From contig JAEZOB010000017.1 of NCBI GenBank assembly GCA_023414355.1, positions 1-64,000 on the forward strand: 64,000 nt of DNA, read 5' to 3'. The position numbers were made by a program, and so were the translations under genes. Each line of letters opens with the position of its first letter. The first letter of the stretch is position 1. The notes under the pieces are model-generated. The model was not told the origin of the DNA and searched no databases. It saw nothing but the letters and a program-made list of their open reading frames with translations. Origin of the DNA: Bacillota bacterium. Lineage in GTDB: Bacteria; Bacillota; Clostridia; Lachnospirales; Lachnospiraceae. Of this stretch, positions 51,533 through 60,339 are shown piece by piece.

Positions 51533-52135
51533 ATGAGAATGGAGATTAAAACATGTAGTGAATTAGACATTATCAATTACAAATTCGGAGAGAAAAAAAA
51601 TTTGGCCGAAGTAATTGATGACAATAATGAAGCTAATGAAGAAACGAAAAAAATTCAAGGAAAAAAAAAGATACTGAAGTATGTTATTGCACCTGATTTA
51701 TCCCTTGTAGTAATTGGGGAAAATCGATTTAAGTGTACCAGCTTAGTTGCTCTTAAACGAAAAGGAGAATGGTATATTTTAAATGATGAATTATCAGATC
51801 AACAAGCTGTAGGTAGTCTTATAATAAGAAGCCATAAAAAAGATAATGATACCATGGTAATAAGGATAGGTGATAAAAAAACAATAATTCAGGCCAGTGA
51901 TTATGTTTTTGCATTAGGAGTAACTGAATATGATAGAGTTTATTTTTTTTTCAAAGTACCTCAAACATTTGAAAATATCAAGAGTACTTTTTACTGTTTA
52001 GATGAAAGTCTTAACAGCAAAATTTATCAAATGATATTAAATATTGCATTTTTATTAGATGAAAAAATACTTACCAGGGTAGCAGATATTTTAATACCAG
52101 ACGAAAATAGAGTAGACGAAATCTCTGCTAAATAG
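51533..52135 (+). CDS. Unknown 200-residue element protein
   Basis: No family is recognised. The N-terminus has an acidic and Lys-rich linker (residues 25-48) and the rest alternates strands and helices (VIAPDLSLVVIGENRFKC; VIRIGDKKTIIQASDYVFAL). Soluble. AAAGGAGA precedes the ATG. It stands directly upstream of the primase-helicase gene, so a replication accessory role is possible but unproven. Confidence 0.65.
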   Translation: MRMEIKTCSELDIINYKFGEKKNLAEVIDDNNEANEETKKIQGKKKILKYVIAPDLSLVVIGENRFKCTSLVALKRKGEWYILNDELSDQQAVGSLIIRSHKKDNDTMVIRIGDKKTIIQASDYVFALGVTEYDRVYFFFKVPQTFENIKSTFYCLDESLNSKIYQMILNIAFLLDEKILTRVADILIPDENRVDEISAK

Positions 52136-52159
52136 ATTTGATTTCTACAGGAGGTCTAC

Positions 52160-52181
52160 TTTTGATTCCTTTGAATCAAAA
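52160..52181. repeat. Short dyad before the primase-helicase gene
   Basis: TTTTGATTC (52160-52168) and GAATCAAAA (52173-52181) form a perfect 9-bp inverted repeat with a 4-base centre in the 97-base gap before the ATG at 52232. It may be an operator or a 5' hairpin. Confidence 0.45.
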
Positions 52182-52231
52182 CAATGATGAAATTTGACGA
52201 AACATAAGTAAGCCAGAAAGAAGGATGTGAT

Positions 52232-53863
52232 ATGAATTATAAAGATCTGGATGACATTGGTAAAAAAAAGAAAAAGAAGAAAGGAAAAAAAGATAAAGAA
52301 AAAAGTAATCGAATAAAGGACAAAATCCCTTTTATAGACGAGATACCGAGTGGAGGTGAGTTACAGCTATATAAAAAATCTAATAAAGAAGATACAAGAG
52401 TGGGAGAACTGTTACAGAACTTTGTCGATATATATGCTTTGAACCAACAGAAGGAAATTTTAACTCCTAGAAAATTGGTTTATGATATAAAGAGGAATTT
52501 CCGTCTTGTTCGCATCTCGAATGATATATATATGTATTATGGAAGATTTAGCTATTGGGTACCATTAATATCGAAAAAAGCCGATCAATTGATTCGAAGT
52601 AGGATAAGCGATGATTTAAAAGGAGCACTATATTCAAAGACTATAAAAGAAGCAAAGGAATGGTTAATTTCGGATGAAAGTATAGATAGTCTCAGTAAAT
52701 TTAGTATAGAAAACCAAGTCGTATATTTAAATTTTAGGAATGGCAGGCTAAACCTTAATACTTATGAAATAATAGCAGAAGAAATGCCTGAAATGTACTT
52801 TTTTACATGTATAGATATGGACGTTCCAGATATTAAAAATTGTGACAAATATAAAGGAGATACTTATAAGCAGTATGTAAATCAGGTATTTGATACAAAG
52901 AAACAAAAACGAGCTTTTGAAGAAATGCTAGGCTTAATATTGAGTCCCATAAGAAATAAAAAGATAGCTTTTTTTCTTATTGGACCGAGCAATACCGGAA
53001 AATCTGTCGCGTTACATTTAATTGAAATGTTAATGGGCAAGGAATTTGTTTCTGCATTATCATATTCGCAATTAAATGAAGCATCACCTGTGACTGCTCT
53101 TATTGGAAAGTACGTTAATATCAGTTCGGATGCAGGAGGTATAACAAGTAGAAAGACAGATACATTTAAAACATTAGTTGAAGGAGGCATGATGTCAACA
53201 TACTTAAGGGGAGATGACTTTTATGAGTTTTGCAATATGGCTTTATTTGTATTTGCATGCAATAACTTACCATTTAATGATAATAGTTTAGACGAAGCAT
53301 TCTTCTCTCGTATTAAGCCAATCCCATTTTATAATCAAATACCAAAATCGAGGCAGGAAGAAAATCTTGATACAAAGTTGTTTGAAGAAAGAGAGTATAT
53401 TGTAATCCGATGTATTAAAGCACTAAAAAGGCTAAAAGATAATAACTTTTGCTTTTCAAATGAAGGCGAAATGGATAATATCCTAAGCAACTATAAAGCT
53501 TATACTGACAGCTTCATTTTATTTTCAGAAAAACATATTGTTCGGAGTAGGAAGTCAAAAGTAGCATGTAGTGAAATTGAAACTTACTATAAAAAGTATT
53601 GTGAATTACAGGATTTACCGGAAGATACCAAATGCAAATGGGCGAGGATGCTTCTGTCTCAGTATGGCGCAATCAGCATACGCATGACAGGTAGGGATGT
53701 AGCCAATTATAACGCAAGGGGGTATCAGGGAATTGAATTGGTGAATACGGAAGAACTTGAAACTACAATTATAGATGAGGAGGTTATTTCAAGTGAATAT
53801 GATGCCATGATTGATGAAATTCAAAGCAGAAACAAGAATACTGATGATTTTGTTGAAGCGTAA
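52232..53863 (+). CDS. D5/P4-type primase-helicase (SF3)
   Basis: A 543-residue replication protein. The SF3 helicase core has Walker A LIGPSNTGKSVAL near residue 249, Walker B and motif C around YVNISSDAGG and FVFACNNLPF near 290-350, as in D5-like and P4-like phage/plasmid helicases. The N-terminus is a run of lysines (KKKKKKGKKDKEK), perhaps DNA-binding. A full primase domain is not obvious. It would unwind an origin for excised element replication. GAAGGATG precedes the ATG. Confidence 0.87.
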   Translation: MNYKDLDDIGKKKKKKKGKKDKEKSNRIKDKIPFIDEIPSGGELQLYKKSNKEDTRVGELLQNFVDIYALNQQKEILTPRKLVYDIKRNFRLVRISNDIYMYYGRFSYWVPLISKKADQLIRSRISDDLKGALYSKTIKEAKEWLISDESIDSLSKFSIENQVVYLNFRNGRLNLNTYEIIAEEMPEMYFFTCIDMDVPDIKNCDKYKGDTYKQYVNQVFDTKKQKRAFEEMLGLILSPIRNKKIAFFLIGPSNTGKSVALHLIEMLMGKEFVSALSYSQLNEASPVTALIGKYVNISSDAGGITSRKTDTFKTLVEGGMMSTYLRGDDFYEFCNMALFVFACNNLPFNDNSLDEAFFSRIKPIPFYNQIPKSRQEENLDTKLFEEREYIVIRCIKALKRLKDNNFCFSNEGEMDNILSNYKAYTDSFILFSEKHIVRSRKSKVACSEIETYYKKYCELQDLPEDTKCKWARMLLSQYGAISIRMTGRDVANYNARGYQGIELVNTEELETTIIDEEVISSEYDAMIDEIQSRNKNTDDFVEA

Positions 53864-53922
53864 TCTATCTATAGGAGGATATATATTATAACTATATAAA
53901 AGGATATTGATAAGGAGATACA

Positions 53923-54195
53923 ATGAAAAGTAAAAAATACTATGCAGTATATGCAGATAATGGGTTCTTGTGTTCTAATAATTGGGGACAAGTTGTGAAA
54001 ATGCAAAAGTATTTTCATGGTGATCGATGCAAAGGATATAAATCAAAAGACGATGCAATGATTGCAACGAAGCAAGGATATAATGAAATTCATATATTAA
54101 GTCAATTCATTGGGCATATTGAGCTTAACATTCCTAGATTTACAAAGGATTTTACAGAAGACGAAGTTATGTATAGCAATGATTATGATTTATAA
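53923..54195 (+). CDS. Small viroplasmin/RNase H N-domain-like protein
   Basis: A 90-residue protein. KKYYAVYADNGFLCSNNWGQ near the start and KGYKSKDDAMIATKQG near 40 resemble the caulimovirus viroplasmin/RNase H1 N-terminal domain, which binds RNA-DNA hybrids. The match is partial. No catalytic RNase H domain is attached. GGAGA precedes the ATG. It lies between the helicase and excisionase genes. Confidence 0.6.
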   Translation: MKSKKYYAVYADNGFLCSNNWGQVVKMQKYFHGDRCKGYKSKDDAMIATKQGYNEIHILSQFIGHIELNIPRFTKDFTEDEVMYSNDYDL

Positions 54196-54224
54196 TTACA
54201 TAATTACGATTAAGAGGTGATCAG

Positions 54225-54428
54225 ATGCAAAAAGGCGATAGTGTTGTTATGGAAGAGAGGAATGTAAGTCAAAAACTAACTTACACAATACCGGAAGTGG
54301 CAGAAATTCTTAATATTAGCATTTCACAGGCATATAAGCTTGCCAATCAAAAGGGTATACCGGTTGTTCGACTTGGAAAACGTATCTTGGTTAGTGTGAA
54401 GAAGCTAGAGGAGTTTATAAATCAATAA
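54225..54428 (+). CDS. Excisionase-type HTH protein
   Basis: A 67-residue protein of the excisionase family: YTIPEVAEILNISISQAYKL is the helix-turn-helix, PVVRLGKRILVSVKKLEEFI the wing and end helix. It directs excision together with the integrase encoded 56 bases downstream. AGAGGTGAT precedes the ATG; a second ATG at codon 9 is a possible start. Confidence 0.85.
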   Translation: MQKGDSVVMEERNVSQKLTYTIPEVAEILNISISQAYKLANQKGIPVVRLGKRILVSVKKLEEFINQ

Positions 54429-54436
54429 TTATATTA

Positions 54437-54464
54437 ATGGGGTAGCTTAGGAAGGCTACCCCAT
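54437..54464. repeat. Hairpin between excisionase and integrase genes
   Basis: ATGGGGTAGC (54437-54446) pairs exactly with GCTACCCCAT (54455-54464). No T run follows. It may attenuate integrase expression, which would favour separate control of excision and integration. Confidence 0.6.
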
Positions 54465-54484
54465 CATTCGAAGGAGGATTATTA

Positions 54485-55693
54485 TTGGCAAAACGAGGTA
54501 ACGGCGAAGGAAGCATATATAAAGACACTGGGCGTGAACGATGGATTGGACAGTGCTCAATACATACAGTTAATGGAACAAAACGAAAGAGTATTTACGG
54601 TGCTACAAGAGCCGAAGTAAGAGATAAGATGGCAGCAATTCTTAATGAAGTAAATAAGGGAAGCATAATTGATGATACCAAAATTGATCTAGAGACATGG
54701 ATATTACAGTGGCTTGAAAACTATAAATTGTCATTGAAACGGACCTCATTAGATAATTACTATAGATATTACAATGCACATATTAAGGAGAGCACATTGG
54801 GTAAGACGTTATTAAAAAAAATAACTCCTAACCAGATACAAATGTTTATCAATGAGAAATCAATTAACGGTAAGAGGGATGGATCAGGAGGACTAAGACG
54901 TGCATCTGTTAAGCATATATTTAATGTGATTAATGGGGCAATGGAACAGGCAGTGAAAAATAGTATGATCAGTCAAAATCCATGCAAAGCGGTGACATTG
55001 CCTAAGAATGATAAAGGCGATGCACTATATTTTACACCGGAGCAAGTAAATAGATTTCTTGAGGCTATTAAAAATACAAAACATTATCTTCTTTATTCGC
55101 TTGAACTTACCACAGGATTAAGACTAGGTGAGATTGTTGCATTACGTTGGGAGAATGTAAATCTTGAAGAAAAGAAGATCGAAATCAAGTTAAGTGCAGC
55201 TATAGTAAATAAAAAAAAGCAGATGGATGAAGGTGTCTTACATAGCGAAGTAATCTTACAGACACCGAAGACAAAAAGATCAGTGAGAACCTTATATATT
55301 GAGGAACCATTGGTATCGATGCTGAAAGCGCATCATTCTGACCAATTACAAAAACATATGCTATATGGTAATGCATTTAGTAATAGTGGTTTTGTTTTTA
55401 CTAATGATTATGGAAATATGCTACACCCCAGGACGATTCAGGATCATTTCAAGAGATCTATCAAGAAAGCTGGGTTACCAAATCTTCATTTCCATAGTCT
55501 TAGACATACAGCAGCAACATTAATGCTATTCAATGGGGTCGATATTCGCACTGTACAAGAGGTATTGGGGCACGAGGACATTCAGACCACACTCGGAATT
55601 TATACACATATTATGGACGAAATGAAAAGAGACGCCCAGAGAACGATTTACAGAAGTATTAATATAAAGGAAAGCAGTTGCTATATTGCGTAA
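54485..55693 (+). CDS. int: Tyrosine recombinase (phage-type integrase)
   Basis: A 402-residue integrase starting at a TTG with GAAGGAGG before it. The opening MAKRGNGEGSIYKD is typical of the arm-binding domain. The core-binding domain spans about 65-165. The catalytic residues are Arg in TTGLRLGEI (near 213), HSLRHTAA (HxxR near 337), the second His in LGHEDIQTT and the Tyr in GIYTHIM (near 372). It integrates and excises the element; no att site copy is obvious next to it. Confidence 0.93.
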   Translation: MAKRGNGEGSIYKDTGRERWIGQCSIHTVNGTKRKSIYGATRAEVRDKMAAILNEVNKGSIIDDTKIDLETWILQWLENYKLSLKRTSLDNYYRYYNAHIKESTLGKTLLKKITPNQIQMFINEKSINGKRDGSGGLRRASVKHIFNVINGAMEQAVKNSMISQNPCKAVTLPKNDKGDALYFTPEQVNRFLEAIKNTKHYLLYSLELTTGLRLGEIVALRWENVNLEEKKIEIKLSAAIVNKKKQMDEGVLHSEVILQTPKTKRSVRTLYIEEPLVSMLKAHHSDQLQKHMLYGNAFSNSGFVFTNDYGNMLHPRTIQDHFKRSIKKAGLPNLHFHSLRHTAATLMLFNGVDIRTVQEVLGHEDIQTTLGIYTHIMDEMKRDAQRTIYRSINIKESSCYIA

Positions 55694-55702
55694 AAGTGAG
55701 AT

Positions 55703-55737
55703 AAAACCGGTTCGTTTAGCAATGTTCCGGTTTTTTT
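55703..55737 (+). terminator. Terminator of the integrase gene
   Basis: AAAACCGG pairs with CCGGTTTT around a 16-base loop, followed by more T residues. 55738-55902 holds a TATAAT at 55782-55787 and no gene. Confidence 0.75.
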
Positions 55738-55902
55738 ATATTATTTTACAACTTTATATAGGAATATTGGAAACAAAGTAATATAATGGAAGTAATTATG
55801 GATAAGCAATTAAGGATAACAATAAGCATTTGATAGAAAATATAATTGGAAACTATTTTTTTACGATTGGCTTCTTTATATTGCATCAATGGGAGGATAT
55901 TC

Positions 55903-56628
55903 ATGATTTGTGAGATGGTAGGTATTGGTTCTTTTAATTTTATAGACCATTTGGAGGATGGAGAAGGAATTCGTACTCTTCGAAAGTATTTAAAAGAAGT
56001 TACTGTTAAGGAAGCAAAATATTGCGTGAAACATTTGAAAACTGTTGGGTTCCCGCCATTTATATATACTGAGAAACAGTTACATACGGTAGTCACGCCG
56101 GCGATTTCTGACATATCAGATGCATTTTTGTTGGAATCATCTGTTAACCGAAAATGGACCGCCATAGATAGAGAAATGGATGATAGTCATGGTTGGGTTG
56201 ACTATTGGTGTATATATAAAGATTATAATTATTACATAGAACTTAAGCATGGATTTATATCATATCGAAGTGCAACTACTCGCCAATCTGTGAAAAATGA
56301 ATGGAAAATTGCATGCAATCAACTCGATGTGATTAGTGATGAGATAAATGAACAAAGGCAATATGCAAAGGGGATTTTTAAAATAGTTTATCATGTCTTG
56401 CCTATATATATAGGGGCAAAAAACAAGGATAATTTGGTATTTAAAAAAGAAAAGATGTATGATATTCAGAGAAATGCTTTAAAAGAAATATCAGACAATC
56501 AGCCAGCTAATTGGTCATGCTTATGGATATTAGATGATGAATTAATGGATTATTATGAATTTGAATTCGGCTGTGAAAAGTATCCAGCAGTACTGTTTTT
56601 AGCCAATATATCAGAAATACAGAAGTAG
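55903..56628 (+). CDS. PD-(D/E)XK-nuclease-like protein upstream of Hachiman
   Basis: A 241-residue protein. GWVDYWCIYKDYNYYIELKHG near residues 110-130 has the spacing of a PD-(D/E)XK nuclease core (Asp, then E-x-K after a strand), and helices follow. No named family is recognised. The ATG at 55903 has GGGAGG seven bases upstream; a longer frame to a TTG at 55846 lacks support. It lies 62 bases before hamA on the same strand, so it may be an added effector or a separate cargo gene. Confidence 0.6.
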   Translation: MICEMVGIGSFNFIDHLEDGEGIRTLRKYLKEVTVKEAKYCVKHLKTVGFPPFIYTEKQLHTVVTPAISDISDAFLLESSVNRKWTAIDREMDDSHGWVDYWCIYKDYNYYIELKHGFISYRSATTRQSVKNEWKIACNQLDVISDEINEQRQYAKGIFKIVYHVLPIYIGAKNKDNLVFKKEKMYDIQRNALKEISDNQPANWSCLWILDDELMDYYEFEFGCEKYPAVLFLANISEIQK

Positions 56629-56690
56629 ATGGTATTTCACTCTGAGCAATTAAGGAAAATCCACGTGCTTTAGAAGGGAGGAAGTATAAC

Positions 56691-57617
56691 ATGAGTAAAA
56701 TGCTATACAACACCAGTGAATGTAAAGGATTTGATTCGGTTTTTGTTGAAGTGGAGAATAATAAAACTCTTAACTTGATAAATAATAATTGTCTCCGCCT
56801 TTTTTGCTTAGATATTGCTAATAATGAGTTTATGTATACTTCCCTACATCAATTTTTGCAAAAGAATATTGGACGTTATGTATTTTCTAGATCAACAATT
56901 GAGAATTTCCGAGCAGAGGGAGAAGAAGAAGCAATTGGACTTCGCGCAATTGAACTCTTGCGTAAAGCTAATAATTCAAAAGACAAGGGCGCTGGTGGAG
57001 AGTTGGGTGAAATTCTTCTGTATATTTTCTTGGAGCAAAAACTCAATGCACCTAAAATATTGAGTAAGGTTGAACTTAAAACTACTAGTAACCAATATGT
57101 GTTTGGTAGCGATGGTGTTCATTTGCTTTGTTTGGAAGATATTAATGGTTCAAATTATCAACTGGTTTTAGGAGAATCCAAGATAAAGGGAAGTTTAGAG
57201 GAGGCAGTGGATGATGCATTTACTTCAATAAGTAAAGCTATTACAAATTATGATAATGAACTTCGCCTTGTAGAAAAAAATATACTTGCTGAATCATTCG
57301 ATGAAAATACAGCTGAATTTATTACTTCCTTAATAATACCATCCAAAAGAGATCGCTCTTTAAATGTCGATAATGCCTTTGGCATTTTTCTTGGCTATTC
57401 TCTTGGACTAGATAAAACTTCATATTCCAATGCAGAATTCAAAAATGCTGCTGTTAAAAAGATGGAAAGTGATATTCAAAATATTATACCGTACATTGAA
57501 AAGAAAATTAATGCTTCAAGATTATTAAGTTACTCATTTTACTTTTTTCTTCTGCCATTTAATAAGGCTGCTGATGACCGAGCTGCAATCATCAATAAGT
57601 TGAAAGGTGGTGAATGA
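56691..57617 (+). CDS. hamA: Hachiman defence protein HamA (DUF1837)
   Basis: A 308-residue DUF1837 protein. KDKGAGGELGEILLYIFLEQ near residue 100, SKVELKTTSNQYVFGSDGVH near 124 and YQLVLGESKIKG near 157 are the family core. The Asp in SDGVH with the E-x-K in GESK fits the PD-(D/E)XK nuclease site of HamA. It is followed directly by the helicase HamB; together they form Hachiman, which degrades DNA once the helicase senses invading DNA. GGGAGGA precedes the ATG. Confidence 0.88.
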   Translation: MSKMLYNTSECKGFDSVFVEVENNKTLNLINNNCLRLFCLDIANNEFMYTSLHQFLQKNIGRYVFSRSTIENFRAEGEEEAIGLRAIELLRKANNSKDKGAGGELGEILLYIFLEQKLNAPKILSKVELKTTSNQYVFGSDGVHLLCLEDINGSNYQLVLGESKIKGSLEEAVDDAFTSISKAITNYDNELRLVEKNILAESFDENTAEFITSLIIPSKRDRSLNVDNAFGIFLGYSLGLDKTSYSNAEFKNAAVKKMESDIQNIIPYIEKKINASRLLSYSFYFFLLPFNKAADDRAAIINKLKGGE

Positions 57618-57618
57618 G

Positions 57619-60213
57619 GTGAATAAGTCTTTAGGAGAGGCCATCTATCAGAGTATAAACTCAAATGAATATCTTGAAGAGCTTTTTGAAGCGATCTTGC
57701 AGAACTATTCCTTATCTCTATTTAATATTAAAAATCGGGAGTTTATATTGTTTAATATAAATCATGCCCTACGATTTGCTGACCTATTATCAAAGTCTAT
57801 GGACTCACAATACTCTGAAATACATAAAGTATGGGCTCAAGAAATAGTAGCCCTTCTACATAATTTATATCCTGATGATCCAAACGTTAATTACTGTATG
57901 GGTTCAGTTTTGAGTAATATATGTAATTACAGGGGGCTCGATTTACAACAAGAAAGCTATATAAGTGCTGATCTATTTGAACAAGCTTATATTAATTATC
58001 AGATGGATGTTCTAAGAATTCCATCTGATCCCAAAAAGTATTTTTTTAAGTCACAGAAAGCGGTTTATGATAACTTGACATATCAATATTTTAGCTATTC
58101 AGGACCAACTTCTATGGGGAAGTCTTTTGTAATGCGTATGTTTATTAAGGAACAGCTAATAAATCGAGAGTGTAGAAATTTCGCTTTAGTTGTTCCAACT
58201 AAAGCGCTCATCAATGAAGTATCAAGCCGTATTATAGACGATCTTCAGGATTTACTGTCAGAACGTGATTATAGGGTAGTCACTTCAGCAGGGGCATTAT
58301 CTCTACAGCAACAACACAATTTCATTCTTGTTCTCACACCAGAACGTTTACTTTATTTATTGCTAGATAAGCCCAATATTAGAATGGATTATCTATTTAT
58401 TGATGAAGCTCATAAAATCTCAAGTAAAGATAGTAGGAGTCCCTTTTATTATAAAATTATTGATATGCTCTCTAGGAGAGATCAAAAAACACATGTCATT
58501 TTTTCGTCTCCTAACATTCCAAATCCAGAAGTATATCTGCAATTAATTCCGCAGATATCTCAAAGTAATGCAAAAAAGTTGGCAACAACATTTTCTCCTG
58601 TGAGTCAAATCAAATATCTAGTAGATTTGATAGAAGGTCAAGTTCAGCTGTATAATGACTTTAATCAACGCTTTTTAGATATTGGTAAATTTCATGAAAC
58701 TGTTACTCTAACCCAGATAATTCGCTCCGTTGGGAGAGAGTGTCAAAATATCATATACTGTAGTTCAACCTTTCAGGCGGTTAATTATGCATTAGAATAT
58801 TCCAAGAGATTACCAAATGTAGATGAGTGCCCAGAGATTCATTCTCTATCTCGAGATATAAAAAATGAAATTCATATTGATTATTATTTAGCCGAAGTAC
58901 TTACGAAAGGTGTCGCATATCATATTGGGTACTTGCCATCTGATATACGAATGCGGATAGAAGATTTATTTAAAAAAGGTTATATTAAAACAATATTCTG
59001 TACAAGTACTTTAGTTGAAGGGGTAAACCTACCTGCCGATAATTTATTCATAACCAATTATAAAAATGGTCGTTCTAATATGACGCCGGTAGAATTCAGA
59101 AATCTTATTGGTAGAGTTGGGCGTATTGAATTCAATTTGTATGGAAATGTTTTTCTTGTTAGGACAGAAGTAAAAACGAGTCAAGAAGAATACAAAGAAT
59201 TGCTAAAAAAGGAAGTGCCGCAACAAAAACTATCGATAGTAAGTGAATTGACTAAACCTCAAAAACAAAAGATAATCGAAAGTCTTCTTTTAGGCAATAT
59301 AGAAATATTGAAATACCCAAAAGATCAGTCTGCTGATAGCTACTCCTTAATGCGAAAATTTGCCATAATACTATTAAGAGATATTATGTCTGGCAATATA
59401 GATAGTATTGTCAAGAAGGAATTTGGGTGCGTCTTAACTGATCAGCAAGAACAAATCATATTATCAAAATTCAAAAATAAGGGACAAACAGATGATGATA
59501 TTAACATATCGTTAGATCAGACGAATAACCTAACAGCTGCAATTGCAAAAGGTATGAAGTATCCGGACTTTAATGAGTCAGGGAATATTGATTATAATGA
59601 GCTTGTTAAGTTCTTAGAAAAACTCTGTACCATATTTAAATGGGATGTCTACGAATCTTCTACGTTGGGTCATCGAAGTAAGAAAAATGGAAGTCATGGA
59701 AAGCTACGATGGTATGCGGTAATATTAGCGCAGTGGATGCAAGGAAATGGATTAAGTCTTATTATGAAAGAAGCTATAGAGTACAAGCGCAATCATCCTG
59801 AGTCAGCAGTTGAAGAAGCAGACGGCAATTATGTACATTATGATGATTCTACAAAGCATCGAAATATTGTAATATCAGATACACTGAACGCAATAGAAGA
59901 TGTCATACTTTTTAGAATATCCAATTATTTTTTACGATTTTCTTCTGAATATAAGAGATTACATAATATTGCCAACATTCCTAACGATTGGTATGAATAC
60001 GTTGAGTATGGAACTACTAATGCTCTTACGATTGTATTGCAAAGAAACGGATTATCAAGGGAGACCTCCTCTTATATTAAAAGGCATAAGGAGTATCATA
60101 CTGAAGCGAATGGAGAATGTAAAATTCGATCAGCTATCCTTACATGTGAGAATACAGCAGTTAAAAGAGAAATGACAGAAGTGAAATATAATATTCCAGA
60201 GTTATTTGCATAA
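57619..60213 (+). CDS. hamB: Hachiman helicase HamB
   Basis: An SF2 helicase of about 864 residues. Walker A YSGPTSMGKSFVM is near residue 160, the DEAH box LFIDEAHKIS near 260 and motif VI FRNLIGRVGRIEF near 495. The GTG at 57619 lies one base after the hamA stop and has AAGGTGG upstream; GTG codons at 57607 and 57610 are alternatives that would overlap hamA. The last 250 residues are helical and unassigned, as in other HamB proteins. It holds HamA inactive until it loads on DNA. Confidence 0.87.
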   Translation: MNKSLGEAIYQSINSNEYLEELFEAILQNYSLSLFNIKNREFILFNINHALRFADLLSKSMDSQYSEIHKVWAQEIVALLHNLYPDDPNVNYCMGSVLSNICNYRGLDLQQESYISADLFEQAYINYQMDVLRIPSDPKKYFFKSQKAVYDNLTYQYFSYSGPTSMGKSFVMRMFIKEQLINRECRNFALVVPTKALINEVSSRIIDDLQDLLSERDYRVVTSAGALSLQQQHNFILVLTPERLLYLLLDKPNIRMDYLFIDEAHKISSKDSRSPFYYKIIDMLSRRDQKTHVIFSSPNIPNPEVYLQLIPQISQSNAKKLATTFSPVSQIKYLVDLIEGQVQLYNDFNQRFLDIGKFHETVTLTQIIRSVGRECQNIIYCSSTFQAVNYALEYSKRLPNVDECPEIHSLSRDIKNEIHIDYYLAEVLTKGVAYHIGYLPSDIRMRIEDLFKKGYIKTIFCTSTLVEGVNLPADNLFITNYKNGRSNMTPVEFRNLIGRVGRIEFNLYGNVFLVRTEVKTSQEEYKELLKKEVPQQKLSIVSELTKPQKQKIIESLLLGNIEILKYPKDQSADSYSLMRKFAIILLRDIMSGNIDSIVKKEFGCVLTDQQEQIILSKFKNKGQTDDDINISLDQTNNLTAAIAKGMKYPDFNESGNIDYNELVKFLEKLCTIFKWDVYESSTLGHRSKKNGSHGKLRWYAVILAQWMQGNGLSLIMKEAIEYKRNHPESAVEEADGNYVHYDDSTKHRNIVISDTLNAIEDVILFRISNYFLRFSSEYKRLHNIANIPNDWYEYVEYGTTNALTIVLQRNGLSRETSSYIKRHKEYHTEANGECKIRSAILTCENTAVKREMTEVKYNIPELFA

Positions 60214-60339
60214 TAGCAATGGATTGAATAAGTGATCAAATATAACTTTGTCATAAATATAATTAAAAGAGTGATTAAAGTAAAGAATGAATGAAGCGGT
60301 TTGGATAAAACTAAAGCAGATGAAAGTGGGTACAATTTC

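Noticed and set aside
31135..55740. tRNA-Leu 3' end as attL with an attR just after the integrase
   Set aside because: No copy of the tRNA 3' sequence is present in 55694-55902, so these two cannot be shown to be the ends of one element.
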